24,694 nt of DNA from Spirochaetaceae bacterium (GCA_028820215.1 JAPPKD010000089.1:1-24694); one strand, 5' to 3'. Shown: positions 1 through 8,211, counted from the first letter of the stretch. Made by a program: numbers and translations. The notes: generated from the letters alone by a model not told the origin.

Positions 1-294
1 CAGATCATCCCGCAGATGGCGTCGATCCTGATCGTGAGCGTCGCCCTGGGCATCCCCGGCTTCATCCTGGCGGAGACGGCGCTCTCCTACCTCGCGCTGG
101 GAATCTCCGATCCGGCAGTGAGCTGGGGCTCCATGCTGGACCGCAACGTCACCTCCCTGGGCAACCTGCGCAGCTTCCCATGGTTCCTCTACCCCGGTCT
201 GGCGCTGCTGATCACCACGCTGTCGTTCAGCTTCCTGGGCGACCTGCTGCGCGACGTGCTGGACCCCTACCACCGGGAGCCGGCTCGTGGCTGA
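1..294 (+). CDS. ABC transporter permease, DppC/OppC-like, C-terminal part only
   Basis: Inner-membrane permease subunit of a peptide/nickel-type ABC importer. The 5' part lies upstream of the window, so only the last 97 residues are seen. The visible part starts at QIIPQMA, just after the position where this family has its EAA cytoplasmic loop. It then shows a membrane segment, the ILAETALSYLALG and WGSML stretch typical of DppC/OppC, and a final hydrophobic segment followed by LGDLLRDVLDPY. The next gene starts inside its last codons (8-base overlap), so it is translationally coupled to the ATPase genes. The family call is strong; the substrate (peptide, nickel or oligosaccharide) cannot be told. 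Confidence 0.9.
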   Translation, partial: QIIPQMASILIVSVALGIPGFILAETALSYLALGISDPAVSWGSMLDRNVTSLGNLRSFPWFLYPGLALLITTLSFSFLGDLLRDVLDPYHREPARG

Positions 295-1363
295 CCGCGC
301 CAGCCCTCCGTCATATGGGCCGCCGCTGTGCGAGGTGGCCGGGCTGACCGTGACCTTCGCCACCGACCGCGGTCCGCTGGAGGCGGTACGCGGCGTCGAT
401 CTGGAGATCCCTGCAGGCGCGGTCCTGGGTGTCGTCGGCGAGAGCGGTTCGGGAAAGAGCGTCACCGCGCTGGCCCTGGTGCGCCTGCTGCCGCCGCACG
501 CGCGCGCCGCGGCCGGCCGGCTGCGCTTTCGCGGCGAGGACGTGGCCGCCATGCGCGCGGCGGACCTGCGGCGCCTGCGCGGCAGCCATGTGGGGATGAT
601 CTTTCAGGAGCCGGCGCGCTCGTTCGACCCGATCTACTCCATCGAGCGCTCGCTGGCCGAGACGCTGCGCGCCCACGCCCCGGACCTGCAGGACGAGGCG
701 GTGCGCGACCACTCGGTCCGGCTCCTGGAGGAGGTCGGGATCGCGGAGGCGGCGCGCCGGCTCGGCAGCTTTCCGCACCAATTCTCCGGCGGCATGTTGC
801 AGCGGGTGATGATCGCCCACGCGCTGGCGGCCGGACCCGAGCTGCTGATCGCCGACGAGCCCACCACCGCCCTGGACGTGACCGTGCAGGCGCAGGTGGT
901 GGACCTGCTGCTGCGGCTGCGCGCCGCGCGCGGGCTGGCGATCCTGTTCATCAGCCACGACCTGGCGCTGGTCAGTCAGGTGGCCGACCGCATCCTGGTG
1001 ATGTACGGCGGCCTGGTGATGGAGCAGGGTCCGGCGGCGCTGGTCATGAGCGAGCCGCGCCATCCCTACACGCGTGCGCTGCTGGAGGCCCACCTGGAGC
1101 TGGGCGTGCACTACACCGACCGGCCGCTGCGGACCATCCCCGGCGCCGTGCCCGATCCGCTGCACCCGGAGCAGGGCTGCCCGTTCGCGCCGCGCTGCGC
1201 GCTGGCCGAGCCGCGCTGCGCCCACGCCATACCGCCGCTGGTCGACGAACGTGCGGACGCGCCCGAGGAAGGCGTCGACCGCACACTGCGCCATCGCTGC
1301 GTGCTGCCGGGGGCCAAGCCGGGCGCCGTGGCGCCCGGTCCGATGGAGCCGGTTCCATGTTGA
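287..1363 (+). CDS. ABC transporter ATP-binding protein, OppD/DppD family
   Basis: First of two cytoplasmic ATPases that power the importer whose permease precedes it. It shows Walker A GESGSGKS at residues 51-58, the ABC signature FSGGMLQR from 166, and Walker B LLIADEPTTALD with Asp190/Glu191. It carries the C-terminal oligopeptide-transporter extension with CPFAPRC at about 298-304, which in this family is linked to an iron-sulfur cluster. The length of 358 residues is normal. The start is GTG, overlapping the permease stop by 8 bases, and the gene overlaps the next ATPase by 7 bases. This is a tight permease-ATPase-ATPase operon. The substrate cannot be read from the sequence. Confidence 0.95.
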   Translation: MADRASPPSYGPPLCEVAGLTVTFATDRGPLEAVRGVDLEIPAGAVLGVVGESGSGKSVTALALVRLLPPHARAAAGRLRFRGEDVAAMRAADLRRLRGSHVGMIFQEPARSFDPIYSIERSLAETLRAHAPDLQDEAVRDHSVRLLEEVGIAEAARRLGSFPHQFSGGMLQRVMIAHALAAGPELLIADEPTTALDVTVQAQVVDLLLRLRAARGLAILFISHDLALVSQVADRILVMYGGLVMEQGPAALVMSEPRHPYTRALLEAHLELGVHYTDRPLRTIPGAVPDPLHPEQGCPFAPRCALAEPRCAHAIPPLVDERADAPEEGVDRTLRHRCVLPGAKPGAVAPGPMEPVPC

Positions 1364-2163
1364 CGCTGGACGCCGTGAGCAAGCGGTTTGCCCTGAAGGC
1401 CGGCTACTTCGCCGCAGCACGGCGGCACGTGCAAGCGGTGCGGGAAGTGAGCTTCCACATCGACGATGGCGAAACCTACGGCCTGGTCGGCGAGTCGGGC
1501 AGCGGCAAGACCACCACCGCCCGCCTGGCCGTTGGCATGTATCGGCCCGACAGCGGCTCTATCAGCTACCGTGACCGTGCGGGCGTGCTGCACGACGTCG
1601 GCCGATCGGGAGCCCGCGCGCGGCGCGAGCTGCGCACCCGGCTGGCGTACGTTTTCCAGGATCCCGCCCGCTCCCTCAACCCGCGCATGCGCGTGGAGTC
1701 GATCCTGCTCGCCGGGCTGCGCTACACCGCCGATTGGCGCGGCGTCGACGAGGGACGCGAGCGCGCACTGGCAGCCCTGGAGGCCGTGGGGTTGGCAGCC
1801 CGCCACCTGACCCGCCGCCCGCCCGACTTCTCCGGCGGCCAGCGCCAGCGCGTCGCCATCGCCCGCGCGCTGATCGCGCAGCCGGAGACGATCATCTGCG
1901 ACGAGATCGTGTCCGCCCTCGACGTGTCGATCCGCAGCCAGATCCTCGACCTGCTGCAGCGCCTGCGCCGCGAACTGGGCCTGACCCTGCTGTTCATCTC
2001 CCACGACCTGGCCGTGGTCACCTACTTCTGCGACCGAGTCGGCGTGATGCAGGGCGGCCGCCTGGTGGAGGAAGCCACGGCGCAGGAGCTGGCGGCCGGC
2101 CCGCGGCATCAGTACACCCGGCAACTCTACGCGGCCGTGCCCAGGCTGGCCGGCTCCGGTTGA
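1357..2163 (+). CDS. ABC transporter ATP-binding protein, OppF/DppF family
   Basis: Second ATPase of the same importer. I chose the ATG at 1357, which gives 268 residues beginning MLTLDAVSKRF and overlaps the stop of the preceding ATPase gene (ATGTTGA). The frame stays open far upstream, but that part is low-complexity Arg/Gly-rich shadow sequence. Seen: Walker A GESGSGKT at 45-52, signature FSGGQRQRVAIARAL from about 158, and Walker B IICDEIVSALD with Asp182/Glu183. It ends at RLAGSG without the cysteine-rich oligopeptide-transporter extension of its partner, so it is shorter than many OppF proteins. Confidence 0.94.
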   Translation: MLTLDAVSKRFALKAGYFAAARRHVQAVREVSFHIDDGETYGLVGESGSGKTTTARLAVGMYRPDSGSISYRDRAGVLHDVGRSGARARRELRTRLAYVFQDPARSLNPRMRVESILLAGLRYTADWRGVDEGRERALAALEAVGLAARHLTRRPPDFSGGQRQRVAIARALIAQPETIICDEIVSALDVSIRSQILDLLQRLRRELGLTLLFISHDLAVVTYFCDRVGVMQGGRLVEEATAQELAAGPRHQYTRQLYAAVPRLAGSG

Positions 2164-2253
2164 ACCGCCGCGCTGAACGGGCCACCGATCCGTCACCGCG
2201 CCGGCGGCGATGACGCGGCGGCCGGATGCGTACGAGTATCGGCCTGCCGCATC

Positions 2254-2266
2254 GAGGAGGTGCCCC
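2254..2266 (+). promoter_or_regulatory. strong Shine-Dalgarno fixing the start of the epimerase-like gene
   Basis: GAGGAGG at 2254-2260 is followed by TGCCCC and ATG at 2267. This spacing is ideal and decides for ATG 2267 over the in-frame start at 2210. Confidence 0.75.
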
Positions 2267-3349
2267 ATGACACTCGCCGAAGTCCACGACGACCGCTCGC
2301 TGCAACGGTTCATGACCGAGCCGTCGCAGGCGCTGGTCGAAGCGGCGGCGCGGATCGACGGACCGGTGCTGGTCCTGGGCGGCAGCGGCAAGATGGGACC
2401 GGAGCTGGCCGCGACGCTGCGGCGTGCCGACCGGGCGGCGGGTGTCGAGCGCGATGTGATCGTCGCGTCGACCTTCAGCGACGACGCCACCCGCGCGGCG
2501 CTGGAGGCCGACGGGATCCGTTGCATCCGCGGCGACTTGACCGACCCCGGCTTCCTGGGCGCGCTGCCGGAGTCGCGCCAGGTGATCTACATGCTCGGCT
2601 TCAAGTTCGGCAGCGGCACCGACTGGCGGCGCGCGTTCCACGTCAACTCGATCGTCCCCTACCTCGTGGGCGAACGGTTCGGCGATGCGAACATCGTCGT
2701 GTTCTCCTCGACCAACCCGTATACCGGTGTCGACTACGTGGCGCCCGCGCCGGCCGGCGGGGAACCAACGGCCGTCGTCGGACCGCCCGTGGGGGGCGGC
2801 AGCCGAGAATCCGACGCGCTGCAGCCGGAGGGCGTCTACGGCTGGTCGATCGCCGCGCGCGAAGCCTCCTTCGCCACCACCGCCAGCCGGCACGCCGGGC
2901 AGCGCGTGTGCAACTATCGTCTGGCCTACGCGCAGCACCTCTGCTACGGCGTGCTGCGCGACCTGGCCGACATGGTCCACAGGGGCGAGCCGATCTCACA
3001 GGCGGTGCCGGCGGTCAACCTCATCTCGCAACGCGACGCCATCGACGTCGCGCTGCGCTGCCTGGAGCACTGCGCCAACCCGCCGTGGACGGTCAACGTG
3101 TCAGGGCCCGGCCACCGGGTAGCCGGGATCGTGTCCGCCCTGGGAGCCGAGTTGGGTCGCGACCCGAAGCTGGCCGGCGCCGAAGGCGACACGCTGCCGC
3201 TGACCGACGATGCCCTGTGCCGCGCGACCTTCGGTCCGCTCCGGGACAGCGTCGGCGAGCTGATCGCCGCGGTAGCCGGCTGGGTCGAGCGGGGCGGCGC
3301 GAGCTGGGAGAAGCCGACGCTGTTCGGCAGCGTCGACCACCGCTACTGA
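2267..3349 (+). CDS. NAD-dependent epimerase/dehydratase-like protein (extended SDR fold)
   Basis: A 360-residue Rossmann-fold protein of the extended SDR type, expected to be a cytoplasmic nucleotide-sugar or sugar-acid epimerase/dehydratase or a relative. The dinucleotide-binding motif is GGSGKMG at 38-44, preceded by the hydrophobic strand VLVLG. The strand VVFSSTNPY carries Ser147/Ser148/Thr149 at the usual catalytic Ser/Thr place. The catalytic YxxxK region reads YGWSI at 191-195, so Tyr191 is present but the lysine position holds isoleucine. It lies 103 bases downstream of the OppF-like gene on the same strand, with its own strong ribosome binding site. The lost lysine may mean altered chemistry, a binding role or a non-functional protein. 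The fold call is good; the exact activity is unknown. Confidence 0.8.
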   Translation: MTLAEVHDDRSLQRFMTEPSQALVEAAARIDGPVLVLGGSGKMGPELAATLRRADRAAGVERDVIVASTFSDDATRAALEADGIRCIRGDLTDPGFLGALPESRQVIYMLGFKFGSGTDWRRAFHVNSIVPYLVGERFGDANIVVFSSTNPYTGVDYVAPAPAGGEPTAVVGPPVGGGSRESDALQPEGVYGWSIAAREASFATTASRHAGQRVCNYRLAYAQHLCYGVLRDLADMVHRGEPISQAVPAVNLISQRDAIDVALRCLEHCANPPWTVNVSGPGHRVAGIVSALGAELGRDPKLAGAEGDTLPLTDDALCRATFGPLRDSVGELIAAVAGWVERGGASWEKPTLFGSVDHRY

Positions 3350-3372
3350 CCGCGGCTCACGCCCGCATGCCC

Positions 3373-4149
3373 TCAGACCCGCATGCGCAGCATCGGGCGC
3401 GCGAACGAGACCGTGAGATGCTCGCCGGTGCGGAGTGACGTGGTGCCGGGCGTCATGAAGTGGATGATGAAGGCGCGCCGTTCGCGCGGGGTGTTGTTGG
3501 GTGCGGTGTAGTGGAAGGTCTGGCAGTGGTGCAGCATGGCGCCTCCGGCGGGCAGCTCGATCGCCACCGCCTGTGAGGCGTCCACCTGGTCGGCGCTGTC
3601 CAGCAGCGCGTTGCTGGACGCCGAGCGGTCGTGCTCCAGCGCCTGCACGTGGGAGCCGGGGATCACCTGCATCGCTCCGTTGTCGACGGTGACGTCGTCC
3701 AGCGTCATCCAGCAGCTCACCAGGTTGGCCGGCAGGCACTGCCAATAGGCGTTGTCCTGGTGCCAGAACACCGGTCCGCCGTGGTGCGCCGGCTTGTACA
3801 GCGCCTGGTCGTGGAACAACTGGATGTTGGGGCCGATCAGGTCCTCGATGCAGTCCAGGATCGGCTCGTGGTAGAGCATGCGGCGGAAGTGCAGATTGCG
3901 CTCACACATCTGCATGATCTGCAGCATCTGCTCCTCCGCCCGGTTCTTGGCCGCCACGTCGTCGGTGTCGTCGATGGCCAGGTTGCGGAATGCACCGGCG
4001 CCGGAGCGGGCCAGCGCGAACTCGCGGTCGTACTCGCGGCGCAGCAACTCGACCGTGGCGTCATCCAGCAGCGGTCCCAGCTTGACGTAGCCATGGGTGT
4101 GAAAGGCACTCACCTGCTCGGCGGTCAGTCTTCGAAAGCCGTCGGTCAT
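3373..4149 (-). CDS. phytanoyl-CoA dioxygenase (PhyH) family protein
   Basis: Predicted Fe(II)/2-oxoglutarate-dependent oxygenase of 258 residues, cytoplasmic. The metal triad is visible: His130 and Asp132 in FWHQDNAYW and the distal His213 in TFHYTAPNN. The 2-oxoglutarate-binding arginine is probably Arg224 in RERRAF. I chose ATG 4149 rather than the GTG one codon upstream because GGAAGGA sits 5 bases before the ATG and too close to the GTG. The gene is convergent with the epimerase-like gene (23-base gap) and divergent from the sugar-importer operon at 4285, with which it may share control. The substrate is unknown; bacterial members act on many small molecules. Confidence 0.9.
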   Translation of the reverse strand: MTDGFRRLTAEQVSAFHTHGYVKLGPLLDDATVELLRREYDREFALARSGAGAFRNLAIDDTDDVAAKNRAEEQMLQIMQMCERNLHFRRMLYHEPILDCIEDLIGPNIQLFHDQALYKPAHHGGPVFWHQDNAYWQCLPANLVSCWMTLDDVTVDNGAMQVIPGSHVQALEHDRSASSNALLDSADQVDASQAVAIELPAGGAMLHHCQTFHYTAPNNTPRERRAFIIHFMTPGTTSLRTGEHLTVSFARPMLRMRV

Positions 4150-4192
4150 CACGTTCCTTCCCAGACCCTATCCGAGCCGCGGCACGCTGTCA

Positions 4193-4217
4193 GCCCGCGG
4201 GCAAGCCGGCAGGCTTG
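4193..4217. promoter_or_regulatory. two adjacent palindromes in the divergent promoter region
   Basis: The 135-base gap between the PhyH gene and the binding-protein gene contains a perfect 10-bp palindrome GCCCGCGGGC (4193-4202). It runs directly into a 6-bp inverted repeat CAAGCC-GGCA-GGCTTG (4202-4217). A TTGACC that could be a -35 element lies at 4215-4220, but I see no convincing -10 element. The position suits an operator serving one or both divergent genes. In such GC-rich DNA short palindromes also arise by chance. Confidence 0.3.
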
Positions 4218-4284
4218 ACCTCGCCTAACACGGCGGGCACTGTCGCCGCGGAATCCACGACTCACTACGGAGGTCATTCGAGCC

Positions 4285-5625
4285 ATGAATCGTACGAAGA
4301 ACCGCGCCACGGTCACGCTGATCGCCGCGCTGGCGGCCCTGCTGGCGGCGCCAACCGCCTTCGCCAGCGCCGAGGGAGAGACGGCGGCGGCCGAAGAGAT
4401 CAAGATCCCGATGCTGTTCCGGGAAGGCGGCAACGACGCCAACACCGTGATGTATCGCGGCTTCATCGACGCGTTCAACGAGAAGTACGACGGCCGCTAC
4501 GAGCTGGACATCGAGTGGGTGCCCGGCATGGCGGTCGAGATCCGGCAGAAGCTGAAGGCGCTCAACTCTGCGCGCAACCTGCCGGCGGTGGTCACCCAAC
4601 TCGGACCGGAGGCGGCCTTCGCCGAGGCGCTGATGCGCGACGGCCGGCTGATGGACCAGCGGCCCTACTTCGACGCCGACGCGGAGTGGCAGAAGGTGGC
4701 GTTCCCGGAGAGCGTCGAGTTCAACACCGACGCCGAGGGTCGGATGTTCACCTCCCCCTCCACCGGCGCACCCTACATCGGCATCTACTACAACAAGGAG
4801 ATGTTCGCCGAGGCCGGCATCGACGCCTTCCCCACGACCTGGGGCGACTTCTTCGCGGCGTGCGAAACGCTCCAGGCGGCCGGCTTCACGCCCCTGTCCA
4901 TGCACACCACGGAGACCGGCTGGATCACCAACCTGCTGCTCACCACCTACCTGGGCCGCACCCAGGAAGGGCGCGACTTCATGGACATCCGCTACCCGAC
5001 CGACGAGTTCACCTCGGAGATCTACATCGACGCGGTGCGCATGGTCGAACGCCTGTACGAGTACACCACCGCCGACGCGATCGGCGGCACCTACGCGCTG
5101 GCGGCCAACCACTTCTCCGCCTCCGACACGGCGATGATCGCCAACGGCCCGTGGATGATCGCCAGCTTCGGCGACACGCAGTACTCGCCGGAGGGCTTCG
5201 AGGACAAGGTGGGCTACGCCCGCTTCCCGAACGACATGATGATCTCCAACCTGGGCCGCGAGTACGGCCGCGGCGTGTCGATGGACCACGACCTGCCGGT
5301 GCGCGAGGGCGCGGTGGAGTGGATCAAGTTCCTGGCCACCCGCGACAACATCGCCCAGCAGGCGATCACGCTCGGCCACATGACCCACCTGGCGTCGCTG
5401 AACGAAGACGAGAAGGCCGGGCTCGGGCCGGTGAATCTCGAGTACTTCAACGCGGTCGAAGGGGTCGAGCTGACCATTCCCTGGTTCCAGGCGCAGTGGG
5501 ATCCGATCAACCAGAACGAGACGATCGTCAATCAGCTCCCCGCGTTGCTGTACGGCGAGATCTCGGCGGAGGAGTACGCGGCCATGCTCGCCGCATCGGC
5601 CAAGGAGTACCTGGAATCGCTGTAG
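4285..5625 (+). CDS. extracellular sugar-binding protein, ABC family 1 (CUT1 type)
   Basis: Substrate-binding component of a carbohydrate importer, 446 residues and exported. The N-terminus has two Arg/Lys residues, a hydrophobic stretch rich in Ala/Leu, and a likely signal-peptidase I site after FASA, followed by acidic EGETAAAEE. The rest looks like an SBP_bac_1/8 fold, including PYIGIYYNKEMFAEAGI and the MIANGPWMIASF segment common in CUT1 binding proteins. ACGGAGGT at 4267-4274 lies 10 bases before the ATG. Two permease genes follow, separated by an 81-base gap with a strong hairpin. No ATPase gene is present in the cluster. The substrate cannot be read; mono- or oligosaccharides are typical. 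Confidence 0.93.
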   Translation: MNRTKNRATVTLIAALAALLAAPTAFASAEGETAAAEEIKIPMLFREGGNDANTVMYRGFIDAFNEKYDGRYELDIEWVPGMAVEIRQKLKALNSARNLPAVVTQLGPEAAFAEALMRDGRLMDQRPYFDADAEWQKVAFPESVEFNTDAEGRMFTSPSTGAPYIGIYYNKEMFAEAGIDAFPTTWGDFFAACETLQAAGFTPLSMHTTETGWITNLLLTTYLGRTQEGRDFMDIRYPTDEFTSEIYIDAVRMVERLYEYTTADAIGGTYALAANHFSASDTAMIANGPWMIASFGDTQYSPEGFEDKVGYARFPNDMMISNLGREYGRGVSMDHDLPVREGAVEWIKFLATRDNIAQQAITLGHMTHLASLNEDEKAGLGPVNLEYFNAVEGVELTIPWFQAQWDPINQNETIVNQLPALLYGEISAEEYAAMLAASAKEYLESL

Positions 5626-5647
5626 ACTCCCACCGCGCGGGGTGACG

Positions 5648-5679
5648 GCGCCCGGTACCTCCCGAGGGGTACCGGGCGC
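5648..5679 (+). promoter_or_regulatory. perfect 12-bp hairpin between binding-protein and permease genes
   Basis: GCGCCCGGTACC (5648-5659) and its exact reverse complement GGTACCGGGCGC (5668-5679) enclose an 8-base loop, starting 22 bases after the stop of the binding-protein gene. There is no T-run behind it, so it is not a classical full terminator. Such structures between binding-protein and permease genes are known to protect the upstream mRNA or cause partial termination, giving more binding protein than permease. That role is inferred here from position. Confidence 0.65.
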
Positions 5680-5706
5680 GCCTGCCCACCTGCCGATGAG
5701 CAACCG

Positions 5707-6582
5707 ATGATCAAGCCCGGACGCCTGTGGATCGTCCTGTTCCTGCTGCCGGCGCTGGCGATGTTCCTGCTGGTCTACCTGGGCCCGCTGGTGACCGCGG
5801 TGACGACCAGCTTCACCAAGTGGAACGGAGTGCAGGCGCCGCAGTTCATCGGACTCGACAACTACCTGCGCCTGGCAGCCAGCGCCAAGTTCCAGGCGGC
5901 GTTCGTCAACAGCATCAAGTGGGTGCTGGCCGCCGCGTTCATCCACGTGCCGTTCGGCGTGCTGGTGGCGCTGGTGCTGTTCAAGCGGCCGCGCGGCTGG
6001 CGCTTCACCCGCGCCGTCTTCATGATCCCGAACGTCCTGGGATGGACCGCGCTGTCCATGCTGTTCATCTTCATCTACCTGCCCGACGCCGGTATCCTCA
6101 ACGGGCTCATCCAGCTTCTCGGATTCCGGGACTTCAACCGCAACTGGCTGTACGAGCCCGGCAGCGCGTTCACGGCGGTGACCATGATCTGGCTGTTCTT
6201 CGCCGCCGTGATCACCCTGATCACGATGTCGGAGCTGTTGGCGATCCCGGACTCGCTGGGCGACTCGGCGCGCATCGACGGCGCGAGCCCGCTGCAGGTC
6301 GACCTCTACATCCACCTGCCGCTGATCCGGCCGATCATCGGCACCGGCATCGTGATCGCCGTCACCGCGGTGCTGAAGGCGTTCGAGATCATCTTCCTCA
6401 CCACCGGCGGCGGTCCCGGCAACCGCACGCAGAACATCTCCGTGATCATGGTGAACCGCCTGCTCAACAGCCAGGAGTACGGCTACGCCAACGCGCTGGC
6501 GGTGGTGCTGCTGGTCATGGGCATGGTGGCGGTCCTGCTGGTGCAGTGGCTGTTCCGCCTGGGCAGGAGCTACCGTGAGTAG
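5707..6582 (+). CDS. sugar ABC transporter permease, MalF/UgpA type
   Basis: Inner-membrane permease of the CUT1 importer, 291 residues. It opens with a long hydrophobic segment (LWIVLFLLPALAMFLLVYLG) and contains about six membrane segments. The EAA-type cytoplasmic loop is LGDSARIDGASPLQVDLYIH, which contacts the ATPase. The segment TTGGGPGNRTQ is also typical of this subunit. The start is ATG 5707; no clear Shine-Dalgarno is seen, and translation may depend on upstream context. It overlaps the next permease gene by 8 bases, so the two are coupled. Confidence 0.93.
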   Translation: MIKPGRLWIVLFLLPALAMFLLVYLGPLVTAVTTSFTKWNGVQAPQFIGLDNYLRLAASAKFQAAFVNSIKWVLAAAFIHVPFGVLVALVLFKRPRGWRFTRAVFMIPNVLGWTALSMLFIFIYLPDAGILNGLIQLLGFRDFNRNWLYEPGSAFTAVTMIWLFFAAVITLITMSELLAIPDSLGDSARIDGASPLQVDLYIHLPLIRPIIGTGIVIAVTAVLKAFEIIFLTTGGGPGNRTQNISVIMVNRLLNSQEYGYANALAVVLLVMGMVAVLLVQWLFRLGRSYRE

Positions 6583-7450
6583 CCGGGCGGCCGAGCAGGT
6601 CGGCCTGCGCACGCCGCACGAGCGGTTTGCCGCCGGGGCGGCGGCGCTGTTCGGCTACGCGGTCATGGGCTTCGTGATCGCCATCTCCGTGCTGCCGCTG
6701 GTGTGGGTGGTGATCTCGTCCCTGGAGACCAACGCCGAGATCCTGTCCTCGGCGCTCAACCTGCCGGCGCAACCGTCGCTCAAGGGCTACGCCACCGCGT
6801 TCCGCTTCGCGCGCCTCGACCTCAAGTTCGTCACCTCGCTGATCGTGGCCGTCTCGACGACCACCATCTCGCTCTTGATCTACTCGCTTGCGGCCTATGC
6901 CCTGTCCCGCTTCCGCTTCCGCTGGCGCACCCTGGTGTTCACGCTGCTGATCTCGTCGATCCTGATCCCGGTCAACACGATGGTGCAGCCGGTCTACGAG
7001 GTGGTGCTGCGGCTCGGGCTCTACGACACCAAGGCAGCGCTGATCCTAGTGTACACGGGATTTTCCATGCCGCTGTGCCTGTTCGTGCTGCGCAGCTACA
7101 TGATGCACCTGCCCTACGAGATGGAGGAGTCCGCCTATATCGAGGGGGCCAGCGTGCCGCGCACCTTCTGGCGGATCATGCTTCCCCTGACACAGCCGGC
7201 CCTGGTCAGCTCGGCGGTGCTCACCTTCCTGGGATCGTGGAACGAGCTCCTGTACGCGCTCCTGCTGACCTCCTCCGAGCACAACCGCACCCTTCCCCTG
7301 GCGATGCGCTACTTCATGCAGCAGTTCACGTTCGACTTCTCGGCGATGTTCGCCGCCCTGTTGATCTACGTGGTGCCGTCGATCATCATCTACATCCTCC
7401 TGCAGGAGAAGATCATGTCCGGCATCGCCGCCGGCGCCATCAAGGAGTGA
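6575..7450 (+). CDS. sugar ABC transporter permease, MalG/UgpE type
   Basis: Second membrane subunit of the same importer, 291 residues, starting at GTG inside the end of the preceding permease gene. The N-terminal membrane segment is followed by SLETNAEIL. The EAA loop is MEESAYIEGASVPRTFWRIM, followed by LPLTQPALVSS. The C-terminus ends IYVVPSIIIYILLQEKIMSGIAAGAIKE, the usual end for the family. A degenerate second copy of this 3' end occurs at 8212-8268, on the far side of the next gene. Confidence 0.93.
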   Translation: MSSRAAEQVGLRTPHERFAAGAAALFGYAVMGFVIAISVLPLVWVVISSLETNAEILSSALNLPAQPSLKGYATAFRFARLDLKFVTSLIVAVSTTTISLLIYSLAAYALSRFRFRWRTLVFTLLISSILIPVNTMVQPVYEVVLRLGLYDTKAALILVYTGFSMPLCLFVLRSYMMHLPYEMEESAYIEGASVPRTFWRIMLPLTQPALVSSAVLTFLGSWNELLYALLLTSSEHNRTLPLAMRYFMQQFTFDFSAMFAALLIYVVPSIIIYILLQEKIMSGIAAGAIKE

Positions 7451-7462
7451 GCGACGCGTTGC

Positions 7463-8188
7463 ATGAGGAGTTATGAATGGACGGGCGACCGTTACCGCAA
7501 GAGCGTCATCACGGCTCATCGAACGTGCCTCAAGAACGCTCTCGCCACGTATGCGCTGTCCGAGGATCAGCGGAACATCCTGCAGGCGGTCTCCGACAGG
7601 ATCGGATTGCATGGCGAGGGGTTCCAACCGGACGTGATCGGGACGGCGCCGGACCGGGAGCCGCTGCCCGCCGGCCCGCCGCCGCAAATCGGGCTTGGCA
7701 CGTTCGCGAATATTCGCCGTTCAGGCGAGTTCATGCAGGCGCAGCCGTGGCTCGTTCCGAGCGTGGAGTTGCTGGTCGAATGGGAGCTTCGGTCGATAGG
7801 CCGCTTGCCGGTCAGGCAGTCTCCCGTCGCTCAGTGTGCGAGCCTGGAAGAACTCTGGAAGCGGCTTTGCGCCTGGGCGGCGCCGCTGCGCAGAGATCGC
7901 CAGGGACGGTTCCGGCTCGCGCGGCGTGCCGCGGAGTTTCTGCTCGGCACCTATCCGTGGGACGCGGAATGGACCGAGGGCGAGGGCGGTCTGCCGACCG
8001 AGGTCAGGGAAGCGCTCGAGCGGGAGTCGCACGTGATCCTCGATTATGCGCGGGACACCGGATGCTATTGCCGTGCCTGCGTTTCCAGGCGCCGGGAGGT
8101 GGCCGTTGCGAGGGAGCAGTTCCCCGCGTTGCGGAACGGCGAGATCACGTTGGAGAAGTACGGGGCCATGCTCAGGAGTACCCGGTGA
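7463..8188 (+). CDS. unrecognised protein of 241 residues
   Basis: I do not recognise this family. The protein begins MRSYEWTGDRYRKS, is rich in charged residues, and has no signal peptide or membrane segment, so it is probably cytoplasmic. Near the C-terminus (about 206-211) is CYCRAC, a tight cysteine cluster that could bind metal, followed by an Arg/Glu-rich helix. The coding frame is chosen for its balanced composition; the other two frames on this strand read as Arg/Gly-rich shadows. Base composition looks less GC-rich at the 5' end than its neighbours. No good Shine-Dalgarno precedes ATG 7463 (AAGGAG is 15 bases away), so the start is uncertain. It sits between a sugar permease gene and a decayed copy of that permease's 3' end, which suggests insertion into an existing operon. 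Confidence 0.6.
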   Translation: MRSYEWTGDRYRKSVITAHRTCLKNALATYALSEDQRNILQAVSDRIGLHGEGFQPDVIGTAPDREPLPAGPPPQIGLGTFANIRRSGEFMQAQPWLVPSVELLVEWELRSIGRLPVRQSPVAQCASLEELWKRLCAWAAPLRRDRQGRFRLARRAAEFLLGTYPWDAEWTEGEGGLPTEVREALERESHVILDYARDTGCYCRACVSRRREVAVAREQFPALRNGEITLEKYGAMLRSTR

Positions 8189-8211
8189 ACCGGTCGCACG
8201 GCAGATCGCCG

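Noticed and set aside
328..1356. Upstream extension of the OppF-like frame
   Set aside because: It overlaps the OppD-like gene in another frame and reads as Arg/Gly/Ala-rich shadow. The ATG at 1357 overlapping the preceding stop is the natural start.
3361..3390. Direct repeat of CCCGCATGC near the convergent ends of the epimerase-like and PhyH genes
   Set aside because: There are two short copies only, partly coding, without stem-loop or T-run. It is not a terminator or a meaningful repeat array.
4225..6612. A 795-codon open frame on the minus strand
   Set aside because: It is antisense to the binding-protein and permease genes, is low-complexity (Gln/Arg/Asp/His-rich) and lacks any recognisable motif.
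7706..7717. 12-bp palindrome GCGAATATTCGC inside the unrecognised gene
   Set aside because: It is isolated within coding sequence, and I see no promoter or paired site around it. Chance is sufficient.
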